Shown: in pieces, positions 1 through 7,632 of the stretch | How the letters are laid out: each line of letters begins with the position of its first letter | How positions within the stretch are numbered: the first letter of the stretch is position 1 | Assembly: GCA_938045615.1 (NCBI GenBank) | Contig: CALIBC010000181.1 | Location: forward strand, 124,001-188,000 | DNA length: 64,000 nucleotides | Direction of reading: 5' to 3' | Source: an uncultured Clostridia bacterium | Lineage (GTDB): Bacteria; Bacillota; Clostridia; Peptostreptococcales; Anaerovoracaceae | The notes under the pieces: model-generated | What the model saw: the letters and a program-made list of their open reading frames with translations, nothing else | Told to the model about the DNA's origin: nothing | Databases searched by the model: none | Position numbers and translations under genes: made by a program

Positions 1-569
1 CCGGATTCCTCACCGTTTTCTTCCTGTCCATCATGAAAATCCCCCACGAGACTTTCGATATCGTCTATTTCCGGAAGCTCTTTCAATGACGAGAATCCGA
101 AACTCTTCAAAAACTCTTCCGTGGTGCCGTACAAAACCGGTCTTCCCACCGCATCCGACCTGCCGAGGGACTTCACAAGCCCTTTTCCGGTCAATCCTTC
201 TATTACCCTGTCGCTCTTGATCCCGCGCACACTGTCTATTTCCGCTTTGGTGACGGGCTGTTTATATGCTATTATGGCAAGCACTTCCAGAGCCGCCTGA
301 GAAAGTTTTTTGACCTTCACCGGAGTGCAGAGTCTTTTTATAAATTCCTCATTCTCCCCGCAAGTCACAAACTGAAACGACTTGTTGACTCTGCGTATCC
401 TTATTCCGCCGCCCCGATCCGCATATTCGCCCATCAGTTCCTCCAAATACCCGGCGGCCTCTTTCTCTTCTATATCAAGCGCCGCAGCCGCCTCTTTCGC
501 CGGCAGAAGCCTGCCCCAGACAAAGAGCATAGATTCCAATGCGGATTTAATCATCTTACTGTTTCCCAT
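1..569 (-). CDS. scpB: Segregation and condensation protein B (partial, runs off left edge)
   Basis: ScpB is the winged-helix kleisin partner in the SMC-ScpA-ScpB condensin that compacts and segregates the chromosome in the cytoplasm. From the ATG at 569 (MGNSKMIKSALESML) 189 codons are visible before the window ends. Residues 89-107 carry the typical LSQAALEVLAIIAYKQPV motif and residues 141-158 the VGRPVLYGTTEEFLKSFG motif of the second winged helix. ScpB proteins are usually about 180-200 residues, so only the last few codons are probably missing. The start overlaps the end of scpA by 14 bp, the usual scpA-scpB coupling. Confidence 0.93.
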   Translation of the reverse strand, partial: MGNSKMIKSALESMLFVWGRLLPAKEAAAALDIEEKEAAGYLEELMGEYADRGGGIRIRRVNKSFQFVTCGENEEFIKRLCTPVKVKKLSQAALEVLAIIAYKQPVTKAEIDSVRGIKSDRVIEGLTGKGLVKSLGRSDAVGRPVLYGTTEEFLKSFGFSSLKELPEIDDIESLVGDFHDGQEENGEES

Positions 570-1335
570 CTTCCGTCATCCCTTCACCAAAACCGCGAGC
601 CCCACGCTTTACCGTGATCTCACCGTAATTACGTTTTTGCGATGCATCCAGATATCCGTCCCTCATCATCTGCAAAACGGATATAAATGAAATCGCCGCA
701 TCATATCTCTCCTTTTTTGATATAAGCTCATTGAACGCAAGACTCTCAACCCCTGCCGCAAATGCCCGGGTAAATCTGTTTCTTATAAAGATGATTCTCT
801 CTTCTGTGCTTATACGATCCCTTTCTATCTCGGAATACCGTTTCTTTGTTTCTTCGATTCTCTGTTTTTTTTGCAAAAATAACGCAAATGCACTTGCAAA
901 CTCGTCTATACCGAGATTTAAAAGCTCATCCGGATTTTCCAGATACACGGAGATATCCTCCTGCGGTTTCTCGAAGATCCCCGCCGCAAGCATCCCACGC
1001 TCCGCAAGCATCTCGCTTTGTTTTTTGCACTGCTTGTAAGCGATAAGCCTCTCGGCAAGCACACTTCCGGGATCTTCAGCTTCTGCCGTATCGATGCATG
1101 TGTTGACCTTGGGCAGCATCATCCGGGATTTGATCTCAGTCAGTTCCGCCGCAAGCACCATGAATTCAGTGGATACGTTGACATTCCAACGCTGCATCTG
1201 CTCCAGATACTCAAGATACTGACTTGTTATTTCAGAAATCCTGATGTCGTATATGCTCATCTGTGCCTTTTCTATCAGGTAAACCAGAAGATCAAAAGGA
1301 CCCTCAAACATAGGTAATCTTACTTTATAACTCAT
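556..1335 (-). CDS. scpA: Segregation and condensation protein A
   Basis: Kleisin subunit bridging the SMC heads in bacterial condensin. The 259-residue product begins MSYKVRLPMFEGPFDLLVYL; the FEGPFDLLVYLIEK segment is the ScpA N-terminal signature that contacts the SMC neck, followed by the YLEYLEQMQ helix and a C-terminal winged helix around FNELISKKERYDAAISF. The reading frame is open further upstream, but ATG 1335 is chosen because AGGAAAG precedes it and the earlier start would lie inside the upstream permease gene. It sits 2 bp behind that gene and overlaps scpB, so the three are probably co-transcribed. Confidence 0.93.
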   Translation of the reverse strand: MSYKVRLPMFEGPFDLLVYLIEKAQMSIYDIRISEITSQYLEYLEQMQRWNVNVSTEFMVLAAELTEIKSRMMLPKVNTCIDTAEAEDPGSVLAERLIAYKQCKKQSEMLAERGMLAAGIFEKPQEDISVYLENPDELLNLGIDEFASAFALFLQKKQRIEETKKRYSEIERDRISTEERIIFIRNRFTRAFAAGVESLAFNELISKKERYDAAISFISVLQMMRDGYLDASQKRNYGEITVKRGARGFGEGMTEDGKQ

Positions 1336-1337
1336 TT

Positions 1338-2396
1338 TTATCTTTCTTTCCTGAGGTCTTCTTTGCCCTCGCAACCACTTTTTTTACCGCCCTCGGACAA
1401 CTTTTCCGCACCTGCCGCATTTTCGCCTTTAGACAATCTTCTTGCATGTGCCGCATTTTCGCCTTTGGACAGCTTCCCTGTGGCAGACCCGACTTTTTCC
1501 GCCATTTTCTCCTCTATAGAAGTATGGTAGTTGTAATACAAAAGTCCTATAACCACAATTACCGCCCCAAGAAGTTCCCATGAAGTGGGGATCTGACCCA
1601 GAAAGATAAAACTGAGCACAATCGCAAATACCGATTCCCCCGACTCCCACGCAGAAACGTAAAGCGAATCGACATAGCCAAAGCACAGATTAAAGACCGC
1701 ATGAGCGCCGATCTGGCATACCAGCGTCAGCAGAGCCATCAGTATGTAATCCCGTGTCGAGTAACCCAAAATTCGCGTATCCGTCGCAACCGTGCCGACC
1801 ACAAAGCAGATCCAGCATCCGAAAAAACAGAGAAATACATATATAGCGCCCTCAACGGTCTTTCTGACTTCGTTTCCTATGGCAAAGTATACTCCCATAA
1901 ATACCGCTGCCAGAAATGCAAGCACATCCCCGTTGAAATTTCCCGCAGAAAGCAAGCTCTTGTCCAGACCCGCCACCAGCGTGCCTCCCAGAAGCGCCAG
2001 TACAATTCCCATAATCGGTCTTGCACCCACATGCTTCTTGAATACGAACAGCGTTATCACAAGTACCACAAGAGGATGCAGCGCCGCAAGCACCACGGCA
2101 CTTGCGATATTGGTCATCTTGACCGCATTGAACCACGAAAAGAAATGCGCAAACAAAAATGCTCCCGCAAGAAGCGCTCCGGCTGCCTCTTTTCCCGAAA
2201 TCGCTTTTAGCTCATGTCTCTTTTTGATCAAAACCGGAATCGCAAAAAACGGAAGTCCCAAGGTCAGCCGCCAAAACCCTATGGCCATCGACGGTGCTTC
2301 TATAGCCCTTCCGAATATTCCCGACGAGGATCCCGCAATCACCGCAAGCAGAACTATAATCTTTACATACTTACCAATAAACCCTGCAGATTTCAT
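1338..2396 (-). CDS. EamA/DMT-family permease
   Basis: Drug/metabolite-transporter superfamily membrane protein with two EamA repeats, about ten hydrophobic helices from residue 10 to about 300; the substrate cannot be deduced. The ATG at 2396 (MKSAGFIGKYVK) follows a GGAG ribosome site; the open frame extends to 2630 but the extra 78 residues are not permease-like. The last ~45 residues form an unusual charged tail in which a short unit recurs three times (KLSKGENAA, RLSKGENAA, KLSEGG). It ends 2 bp before scpA, so it may be read through into the condensin genes. Confidence 0.85.
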   Translation of the reverse strand: MKSAGFIGKYVKIIVLLAVIAGSSSGIFGRAIEAPSMAIGFWRLTLGLPFFAIPVLIKKRHELKAISGKEAAGALLAGAFLFAHFFSWFNAVKMTNIASAVVLAALHPLVVLVITLFVFKKHVGARPIMGIVLALLGGTLVAGLDKSLLSAGNFNGDVLAFLAAVFMGVYFAIGNEVRKTVEGAIYVFLCFFGCWICFVVGTVATDTRILGYSTRDYILMALLTLVCQIGAHAVFNLCFGYVDSLYVSAWESGESVFAIVLSFIFLGQIPTSWELLGAVIVVIGLLYYNYHTSIEEKMAEKVGSATGKLSKGENAAHARRLSKGENAAGAEKLSEGGKKSGCEGKEDLRKER

Positions 2397-2773
2397 CCGT
2401 TTCTCCACTTTAAATACATTGTGAACCAACTTTCTACTTTCACATCTATCGTAAACCGGTAGACATACATGTGGTTTTCCATCTAAACATAAACCTATGT
2501 ACAGCCTTAAACTCAGTGCCGACAGATTTATTTTCATCCTCCGACAGCGGATTGAATTCATATGCCGTAACATTATAACATCAACACCGTCCAATGGCAA
2601 AGATATCGGCGATAACGGGGGTGCGGACAAAAGCTTTGTGAACTGTAAATTTTAAATCCACTTCCCCCGTGCACAAGAGGAAAGACGAATTATCTTAACC
2701 GGTATCAACAACAATTCAACCAACAGCGCCAATATTCATGTTTCAAGGTAAATCATAAAACATAGCCCACGCA

Positions 2774-2817
2774 TCAAAAAACCGCTTGAGAACCTTTCTA
2801 CCGCTCCTCAAACGGTT
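2774..2817 (-). terminator. Rho-independent terminator of the lytic transglycosylase gene
   Basis: On the minus strand AACCGTTTGAG pairs with CTCAAGCGGTT (one G-T wobble) and is followed by TTTTG. It lies about 55 bp behind the stop of the gene ending at 2871. Between them the sequence ACGGTT recurs in two near-copies around 2830 and 2860. The rest of the 474-bp gap (2397-2870) shows no gene. Confidence 0.65.
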
Positions 2818-2870
2818 CTATTTCATGTGCAACGGTTTTTTCCCACATATTCATATGCAACGGTTGCTTT

Positions 2871-3827
2871 CTACATATATCCGTGCTTCTTCATATACAC
2901 TTTGATGTTATTTCTCGTCACCGCTCTCACACCTACTATCGATGCGTTGTAATGGCCGCTCTTTGCTCCATAGGTTCCGGCGCAATATCCGGCGAATGCC
3001 ATATAATGGCTTCCTCTGAATACGTTCAAATTGTAGCTGTAGAGTTTCGCCGCAGCCTTGATGCTGTTCTTTGCCCGAAACAGCTCCGTAGTGGAAAATC
3101 CCGCGTTTCTGCCAATCGCAGCGCTGGTCTGCATCATCCCGTAGTAGCCTGCCGCATTGTATGCCCCTGCGCTGAACCTGCTCTCGTGGCAGGCAATGGC
3201 CATGAGTGCCTTGGGATCGACGTCATACTTTTTGCCGTATTTCATAAAGTAGCCTGCGTATCTGAATGCGGTTTTTTTGCTCAAGCCATGATTTTTAAGC
3301 CTGATGTACTTTGCCATACCCTTTTTGAATCTCAATTCCTTCAGATACCTCTTGTAAAGCTTTTTCCATCTTTTTTCCGCTCTTTTGAGCCGTGTTGCTC
3401 TTTTTACGTACTTTTTGGCGCGATCGTCAAGTCTCTTGTATGCATTCCGCGCCCTTGCGATCCTCTTCTTGTCGTTCAGCTTAACCTTTTTTATGGCTTT
3501 GATCTTTCTGTCCACCTCTTTTGCCAAGGTCTTCGCACGCGCTTCTTGCCATGCCTCTTGCCGCTCTTTTTCCGAATCTCCGCTTACTGCCGTATCGTGC
3601 GGATTTTCTACGGTAGTTTCCTTTGGTGCCTGCACAGCGTTCTCCTTTGGCGGCTGTGTCGTCTGCCCGGATTGCGGTGTGGAACTTTTATACTCAGTTG
3701 CCACGTTTGACGCATTACCGGCATTACTGTCCCGGGTCTGTACGCCGAGGTCTGTTTCAGAGGCAAATGCTATGCCCGTGGAACAGACCATGGCCGCGAC
3801 TGTCGCCAGCGTAACTAATTTTTTCAT
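2871..3827 (-). CDS. Secreted SLT-type lytic transglycosylase
   Basis: Predicted to cleave peptidoglycan glycan strands outside the cell. The 318-residue product begins with a signal peptide (MKKLVTLATVAAMVCSTGIAFA), continues with a T/Q/P-rich stretch to about residue 75, a highly basic helical segment (about 90-160, with an LNDKKRIARARNAYKRLDD motif seen in many Firmicute surface proteins) and a C-terminal SLT domain: the catalytic glutamate lies in ACHESRFSAGAYN, followed by GYYGMMQTSAA and the GSHYMAFAGYCAGT segment. ATG 3827 is preceded by GGGAG at good spacing; an upstream in-frame start would place the signal peptide internally. It stands alone with its own terminator. Confidence 0.88.
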   Translation of the reverse strand: MKKLVTLATVAAMVCSTGIAFASETDLGVQTRDSNAGNASNVATEYKSSTPQSGQTTQPPKENAVQAPKETTVENPHDTAVSGDSEKERQEAWQEARAKTLAKEVDRKIKAIKKVKLNDKKRIARARNAYKRLDDRAKKYVKRATRLKRAEKRWKKLYKRYLKELRFKKGMAKYIRLKNHGLSKKTAFRYAGYFMKYGKKYDVDPKALMAIACHESRFSAGAYNAAGYYGMMQTSAAIGRNAGFSTTELFRAKNSIKAAAKLYSYNLNVFRGSHYMAFAGYCAGTYGAKSGHYNASIVGVRAVTRNNIKVYMKKHGYM

Positions 3828-4310
3828 ATTTTCTCCCATCTCTTCCGGATCGATCATCGACCCCGTTGTCAATGACTCGCACATTATAACATGCACCGGC
3901 ATGGACAAAATATTTTCAAAGCACTTTTCACATTACTTTCACGTTCAAAGTCGTTTTTTGGTTATTGAATACATTATTTATATTCTTTTTTGTTTTGATT
4001 ACACCGTTGTATACTATTTTGCGCTGTCTTTCTTAAGATCCCTTAAGAAATTCCTTCCACAGATTTACGATGCTACATCTCTTTGCCACAGTCCTCCATG
4101 TCCTTCAGGATACTTTCCCTCCATTGCGCGGCGCAGTTGAATTTCCTCGCTTAAAAAACGCGGAAAATTATCATCCGACATGTTTTTATGGTAGACTATA
4201 AACAAACAATGGGTGCTCGCACGTGAACAATAAGGTCGCTTGTACGTAAACAGTAAACCGAATGTCAAGGCACTTACCAAAACACTTTATATATTACGAG
4301 GAGGTTAACC
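3828..4310. other. Intergenic region between two divergent genes
   Basis: About 480 bp separate the transglycosylase gene from phzF. A perfect 8-bp dyad (TTCTTAAG, 4-bp loop, CTTAAGAA) lies at 4030-4049. A minus-strand frame from 4181 or earlier down to 4065 encodes a protein-like C terminus (SEEIQLRRAMEGKYPEGHGG) but has no ribosome site, so it may be a gene remnant rather than a gene. Nothing else is recognised. Confidence 0.4.
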
Positions 4311-5195
4311 ATGAAATTTTTGATAACGGATGCTTTTGCGGATACTCTTTTCGGAGGGAATCCCGCCGGAGTGGTGTTGCTTCCGAAAGGTGCGCCATTT
4401 CCAAGTGACGAAACAATGCGAAAGACTGCGGCTGAATTGAGGTATTCAGAAACCGCTTTCATTTCCGTCATGGGGGATCGGGAATTTCGGATCAGGTATT
4501 TTACACCTGCCGCAGAGGTGGAACTTTGCGGACATGCCACGATAGGTTCGTTCTGCGCCCTGCTCCACATGGGAATCATAAAAAGCGGGGACAAATGCAT
4601 GAATCACACATTGTCCGGCGATATCGAGGTCGAAGCCGGCGACGGATACGTGATGATGGACATGGCAAAACCAAAGCTCATCCGCACGATTTCCGACAAA
4701 AAGGATCTTGATGAGCTTTACGAGATTATGGGAACAAAATATGAACAAGTAAAATTCGAGGGAAAAGTACTCATCCCGGAATTGATCTCTACCGGTCTTC
4801 CCGATATCATAATGCCTGTCGCAGACAGCGATGCGCTCAATGCCCTCGCACCCGACATGAAAGCTTTAAGTGCGCTTTCCGCGAGCTACAAGGTCACAGG
4901 TGTTCACGCTTTTGCCATGGAAAATGGAGAGGGCATCACCGCACGCACCAGGAATTTCGCACCACTCTACGACATAGACGAAGAAGCTGCAACCGGTACA
5001 TCCAGCGGTGCTTTGACCTATTACCTTTACAGAAACAAATTCATAGTCGACGGAGCCAATGTGAGTTACGTTCAGGGAGAGGCTATGAACCGACCTTCCA
5101 AAATCAAATCCACGCTCGCTGTTGACGGTGACCAATGCAGTATCAAAGTCGGCGGCAACGCTGTTGTCCTTGCCGAAGGGGAAATCCATATTTAG
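4311..5195 (+). CDS. PhzF-family isomerase/epimerase
   Basis: Member of the PhzF fold family (diaminopimelate-epimerase-like), cofactor-independent isomerases; the substrate of this copy is unknown. The 294-residue protein has the family's two-lobed pattern: FADTLFGGNPAGVVLLP with the PhzF GNPAGV motif, RYSETAFI supplying the conserved Glu, the RYFTPAAEVELCGHATIGS core, and in the second lobe TGVHAFAME and a GTSSGALTYYLYR segment. ATG 4311 follows an excellent GAGGAGG ribosome site. It is a single-gene unit ending in a strong terminator and convergent with surE. Confidence 0.88.
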   Translation: MKFLITDAFADTLFGGNPAGVVLLPKGAPFPSDETMRKTAAELRYSETAFISVMGDREFRIRYFTPAAEVELCGHATIGSFCALLHMGIIKSGDKCMNHTLSGDIEVEAGDGYVMMDMAKPKLIRTISDKKDLDELYEIMGTKYEQVKFEGKVLIPELISTGLPDIIMPVADSDALNALAPDMKALSALSASYKVTGVHAFAMENGEGITARTRNFAPLYDIDEEAATGTSSGALTYYLYRNKFIVDGANVSYVQGEAMNRPSKIKSTLAVDGDQCSIKVGGNAVVLAEGEIHI

Positions 5196-5225
5196 TGAGT
5201 ACCCGGGAATTCATCGTCAGTCTGA

Positions 5226-5256
5226 AGCGGTATCAAACGATACCGCTGTTTTTTAT
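5226..5256 (+). terminator. Rho-independent terminator of the phzF gene
   Basis: Perfect 9-bp stem AGCGGTATC / GATACCGCT with loop AAAC, followed by GTTTTTTAT. The left arm and loop cover the last codons and stop of the convergent surE gene, so the same bases code for SurE and end phzF transcription. On the opposite strand no T-run follows, so it should act in one direction only. Confidence 0.8.
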
Positions 5257-6093
5257 CATTTCGTGATCGGTCGCATCGCAGCTTGCAGGTGTTATTGAAA
5301 CATAGCCACGTGACACAGCGACTATGTCTGAAGTCTCTTTTTCGCTTCCATGCACCACGGTTTCCCCGTCCAAAATATAATCTCCGGAATGTTCTTGCAT
5401 CCCGGCATACTGATTAAGCAAGACTTCCGGTTTTTGTCCGGCGCCGCATTCTTGTCCCCTGCGTTGTTCTTGTTCTACATCACATTTTTGTAGCGAATCT
5501 GCATAGTGTCGTCCGCCCAAGGTCGTGATCCTTACGCCCTTTATCTCTTGCTCCGCCATGTGCGGCACATTGACGTTCAGATATTTACCAGGGGATATGC
5601 GTATGCCTCCGAGGATGTCTCCCCCTCCCTTTCCCGACATACAATCGAGTATCTTCAGTGCTATATTCCGCGACGCCTCATAATGCTTGGGAGTGTGACT
5701 GTCGACCGACAGCGCAACTGCCGGGATCCCCGACAGCGCCGCCTCAACGGCTGCTCCCACCGTTCCAGAATAATTGATATCTCTGCCCAAATTGCTTCCC
5801 AAGTTGATTCCTGAATATACGATGTCAAACTTAATCCCTGCCTCTCCGAAAAACTGTATCCCTGCCTTGGTGCAATCCACAGGCGTTCCGTCGATCGCAT
5901 AGGCTGCTTTTGTCCTTCTGTATTTTAGGGGTGTTACATGTATTTTTCTTCCCAAGGTGATGGATCCGCTAAATCCGCTCCTCTCACCGTCGGGAGCCGC
6001 CACGTATACATTGCCCTTAGTTTCCAGAGCCTCAACAAGTTCGGCAAGCCCACGGGAGTTTATTCCATCATCGTTCACAACCAGTATATTCAT
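5233..6093 (-). CDS. surE: 5'/3'-nucleotidase SurE
   Basis: Metal-dependent phosphatase acting on nucleoside monophosphates. The metal site is visible: Asp8 and Asp9 in VNDDG, Ser39 in GERSGFSGS and Asn97 in YSGINLGSNLG; also AIDGTPVDC and the terminal RGYVSITP. At 286 residues it is longer than most SurE proteins because a Q/E/G-rich insertion of about 25 residues (around CDVEQEQRRGQECGAG) interrupts the segment after the GGRHYADS motif. The ATG abuts the stop of the upstream sirtuin gene (TAGATG), implying coupled translation. The end overlaps the phzF terminator. Confidence 0.93.
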   Translation of the reverse strand: MNILVVNDDGINSRGLAELVEALETKGNVYVAAPDGERSGFSGSITLGRKIHVTPLKYRRTKAAYAIDGTPVDCTKAGIQFFGEAGIKFDIVYSGINLGSNLGRDINYSGTVGAAVEAALSGIPAVALSVDSHTPKHYEASRNIALKILDCMSGKGGGDILGGIRISPGKYLNVNVPHMAEQEIKGVRITTLGGRHYADSLQKCDVEQEQRRGQECGAGQKPEVLLNQYAGMQEHSGDYILDGETVVHGSEKETSDIVAVSRGYVSITPASCDATDHEMIKNSGIV

Positions 6094-6816
6094 CTATGGT
6101 TTCATTACCTTTCCTATGGAATCGTGAATTACCAAATCCGCTCTGTCGTCATATGCCGTTTCATCCTTGTTTATCAAAACCAGATTTCTTCCGCCAAAAT
6201 AATTTATCAGCCCGGCGGCCGGATAGACGATCAAAGAAGTTCCGCCCACGATCAAAAGATCCGCCGCCGATATCGCTTCGACCGCTCTCCTTATTGTTTC
6301 TTCATTCAAAGCTTCTTCATACAGGACTACATCAGGCTTGACAACACCCCCGCAATCACAATATGGTACGCCGTCTATGCAATTCTTCTCATCCAATATA
6401 TATTTAAGATCGTATTGCTTTCCGCATCTCTCACAGAAGTTTTTCAAGACACTTCCGTGGAGTTCATATACCCTTTTGCTTCCCGCTTTCTGATGCAGTC
6501 CGTCGATATTCTGAGTTATTACCGCTTTCAGTTTCCCCTCTTTCTCGAGCTCCGCCAACGCCTTGTGCGCCTCGTTCGGTTCCGCATCCTTGTAGATCAA
6601 ATTTTCCTTGTAATACTTATAAAAAAGCGGGCGTTTACTCTCATAAAACGTATGCGAGAGCATGCTCTCAGGGGAATATCCGTACACCTTGCGAGCATGA
6701 TACAAACCTTTTTCGGAACGAAAATCCGGTATTCCGCTCTCGGTGGAAACTCCCGCCCCTCCGAAAAACACTATATTCTCACTGTCATCTATCAGTCTTT
6801 TCAACTCTTCGTTCAT
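6094..6816 (-). CDS. cobB: NAD-dependent protein deacylase, Sir2 family
   Basis: Sirtuin that removes acyl groups from protein lysines using NAD+, releasing nicotinamide and O-acyl-ADP-ribose. The 240-residue protein shows GAGVSTESGIPDFRS (NAD binding), TQNIDGLHQKAG, the catalytic His in YELHGS, a zinc site built from CERC and CDC, and the late GGTSLIVYPAAG motif. ATG 6816 follows GAGG. It lies 51 bp behind thrH and directly in front of surE on the same strand; the three are probably one unit. Confidence 0.93.
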   Translation of the reverse strand: MNEELKRLIDDSENIVFFGGAGVSTESGIPDFRSEKGLYHARKVYGYSPESMLSHTFYESKRPLFYKYYKENLIYKDAEPNEAHKALAELEKEGKLKAVITQNIDGLHQKAGSKRVYELHGSVLKNFCERCGKQYDLKYILDEKNCIDGVPYCDCGGVVKPDVVLYEEALNEETIRRAVEAISAADLLIVGGTSLIVYPAAGLINYFGGRNLVLINKDETAYDDRADLVIHDSIGKVMKP

Positions 6817-6867
6817 AAGTGTACCTCACACATCGACCCATCATACCGACTTAGCACAAAACGGCGC

Positions 6868-7485
6868 CTACAAAACCTCTTTGATCGCCGCAAGAAGATC
6901 GTCAAAATCCTCAAATGCCGGAAGCCGGGGATTGTCTTTTTTTATCTGTTCCGTACTTCTGAAAAGGAATCCCGCTTTGCTCGCCTTGATCATGGCAAGG
7001 TCGTTGTGACTGTCACCGGCCGCAACGGTGTCATAGCCTATCGACTGCAAAGCTTTGACCGTGCTGTACTTTGAGTCCTTGACCCTCATGCGGAAATCCG
7101 TTATGGTTCCGTCCGGCGCGACTTCAAGACTATTGCACATTATCATAGGCCAAGCCAGTTTTTCCATCAGAGGTTTTGCAAATTCCTCAAAGGTATCGCT
7201 CAAAATTATCACCTGGGTTTCCCTCCTAAGTTCATCGAGAAACTTCTTCGCCCCGGGGAGCGGATCTATCTTTGCTATTGTTTTTTGTATCTCCGCAAGC
7301 CCCAAACCGTGCTCGCTCAAAATGTCGAGCCTGTAGCGCATAAGTTTATCGTATGACGGTTCATCCCTCGTCGTTTTCTTAAGCTCGGGGATCCCCGTAA
7401 CTTCCGCAAATTCAATCCATATCTCGGGAACCAGCACTCCCTCCATGTCCAGGCAAACCACATTCATCTTCTTTTTTTCTCCCAT
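6868..7485 (-). CDS. thrH: ThrH-type phosphoserine phosphatase / homoserine phosphotransferase
   Basis: HAD-superfamily enzyme that dephosphorylates phosphoserine and can transfer the phosphate to homoserine. The first motif LDMEGVLVPEIWIEFAE is characteristic of ThrH rather than SerB; motif II is VIILSDTFEEFA and motif IV AAGDSHNDLAMI. ATG 7485 is preceded by AGGAG at 7 nt; a second possible start (MNVVCLDMEG) lies 18 bp downstream. A TATAAT-like -10 on the minus strand lies at 7528-7533, just upstream. Confidence 0.88.
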   Translation of the reverse strand: MGEKKKMNVVCLDMEGVLVPEIWIEFAEVTGIPELKKTTRDEPSYDKLMRYRLDILSEHGLGLAEIQKTIAKIDPLPGAKKFLDELRRETQVIILSDTFEEFAKPLMEKLAWPMIMCNSLEVAPDGTITDFRMRVKDSKYSTVKALQSIGYDTVAAGDSHNDLAMIKASKAGFLFRSTEQIKKDNPRLPAFEDFDDLLAAIKEVL

Positions 7486-7540
7486 AATCCATCTCCTCAT
7501 AGTTTCATTGTCAGCGTTTTCATTGCCATTATAACATTTT

Positions 7541-7587
7541 GAACCTGCTTGCAAAACAATATTTTACATCGTTTCACAAGCAGGTTC
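7541..7587. repeat. 11-bp perfect inverted repeat upstream of thrH
   Basis: GAACCTGCTTG at 7541-7551 is repeated inverted at 7577-7587 with 25 bp between. It lies between the stop of the large surface protein and the -10 box of thrH. No T-run follows on the minus strand, so it is not a good terminator for the surface-protein gene; an operator or RNA stem is possible. Confidence 0.5.
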
Positions 7588-7632
7588 ATCCTTTTTTGCT
7601 TATTCGGTTTTCAAAGCAACACAGCTTTTCTC

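Noticed and set aside
5226..5256. Terminator acting on surE as well
   Set aside because: The stem overlaps the last surE codons and has no T-run on the minus strand, so it can only end phzF transcription.
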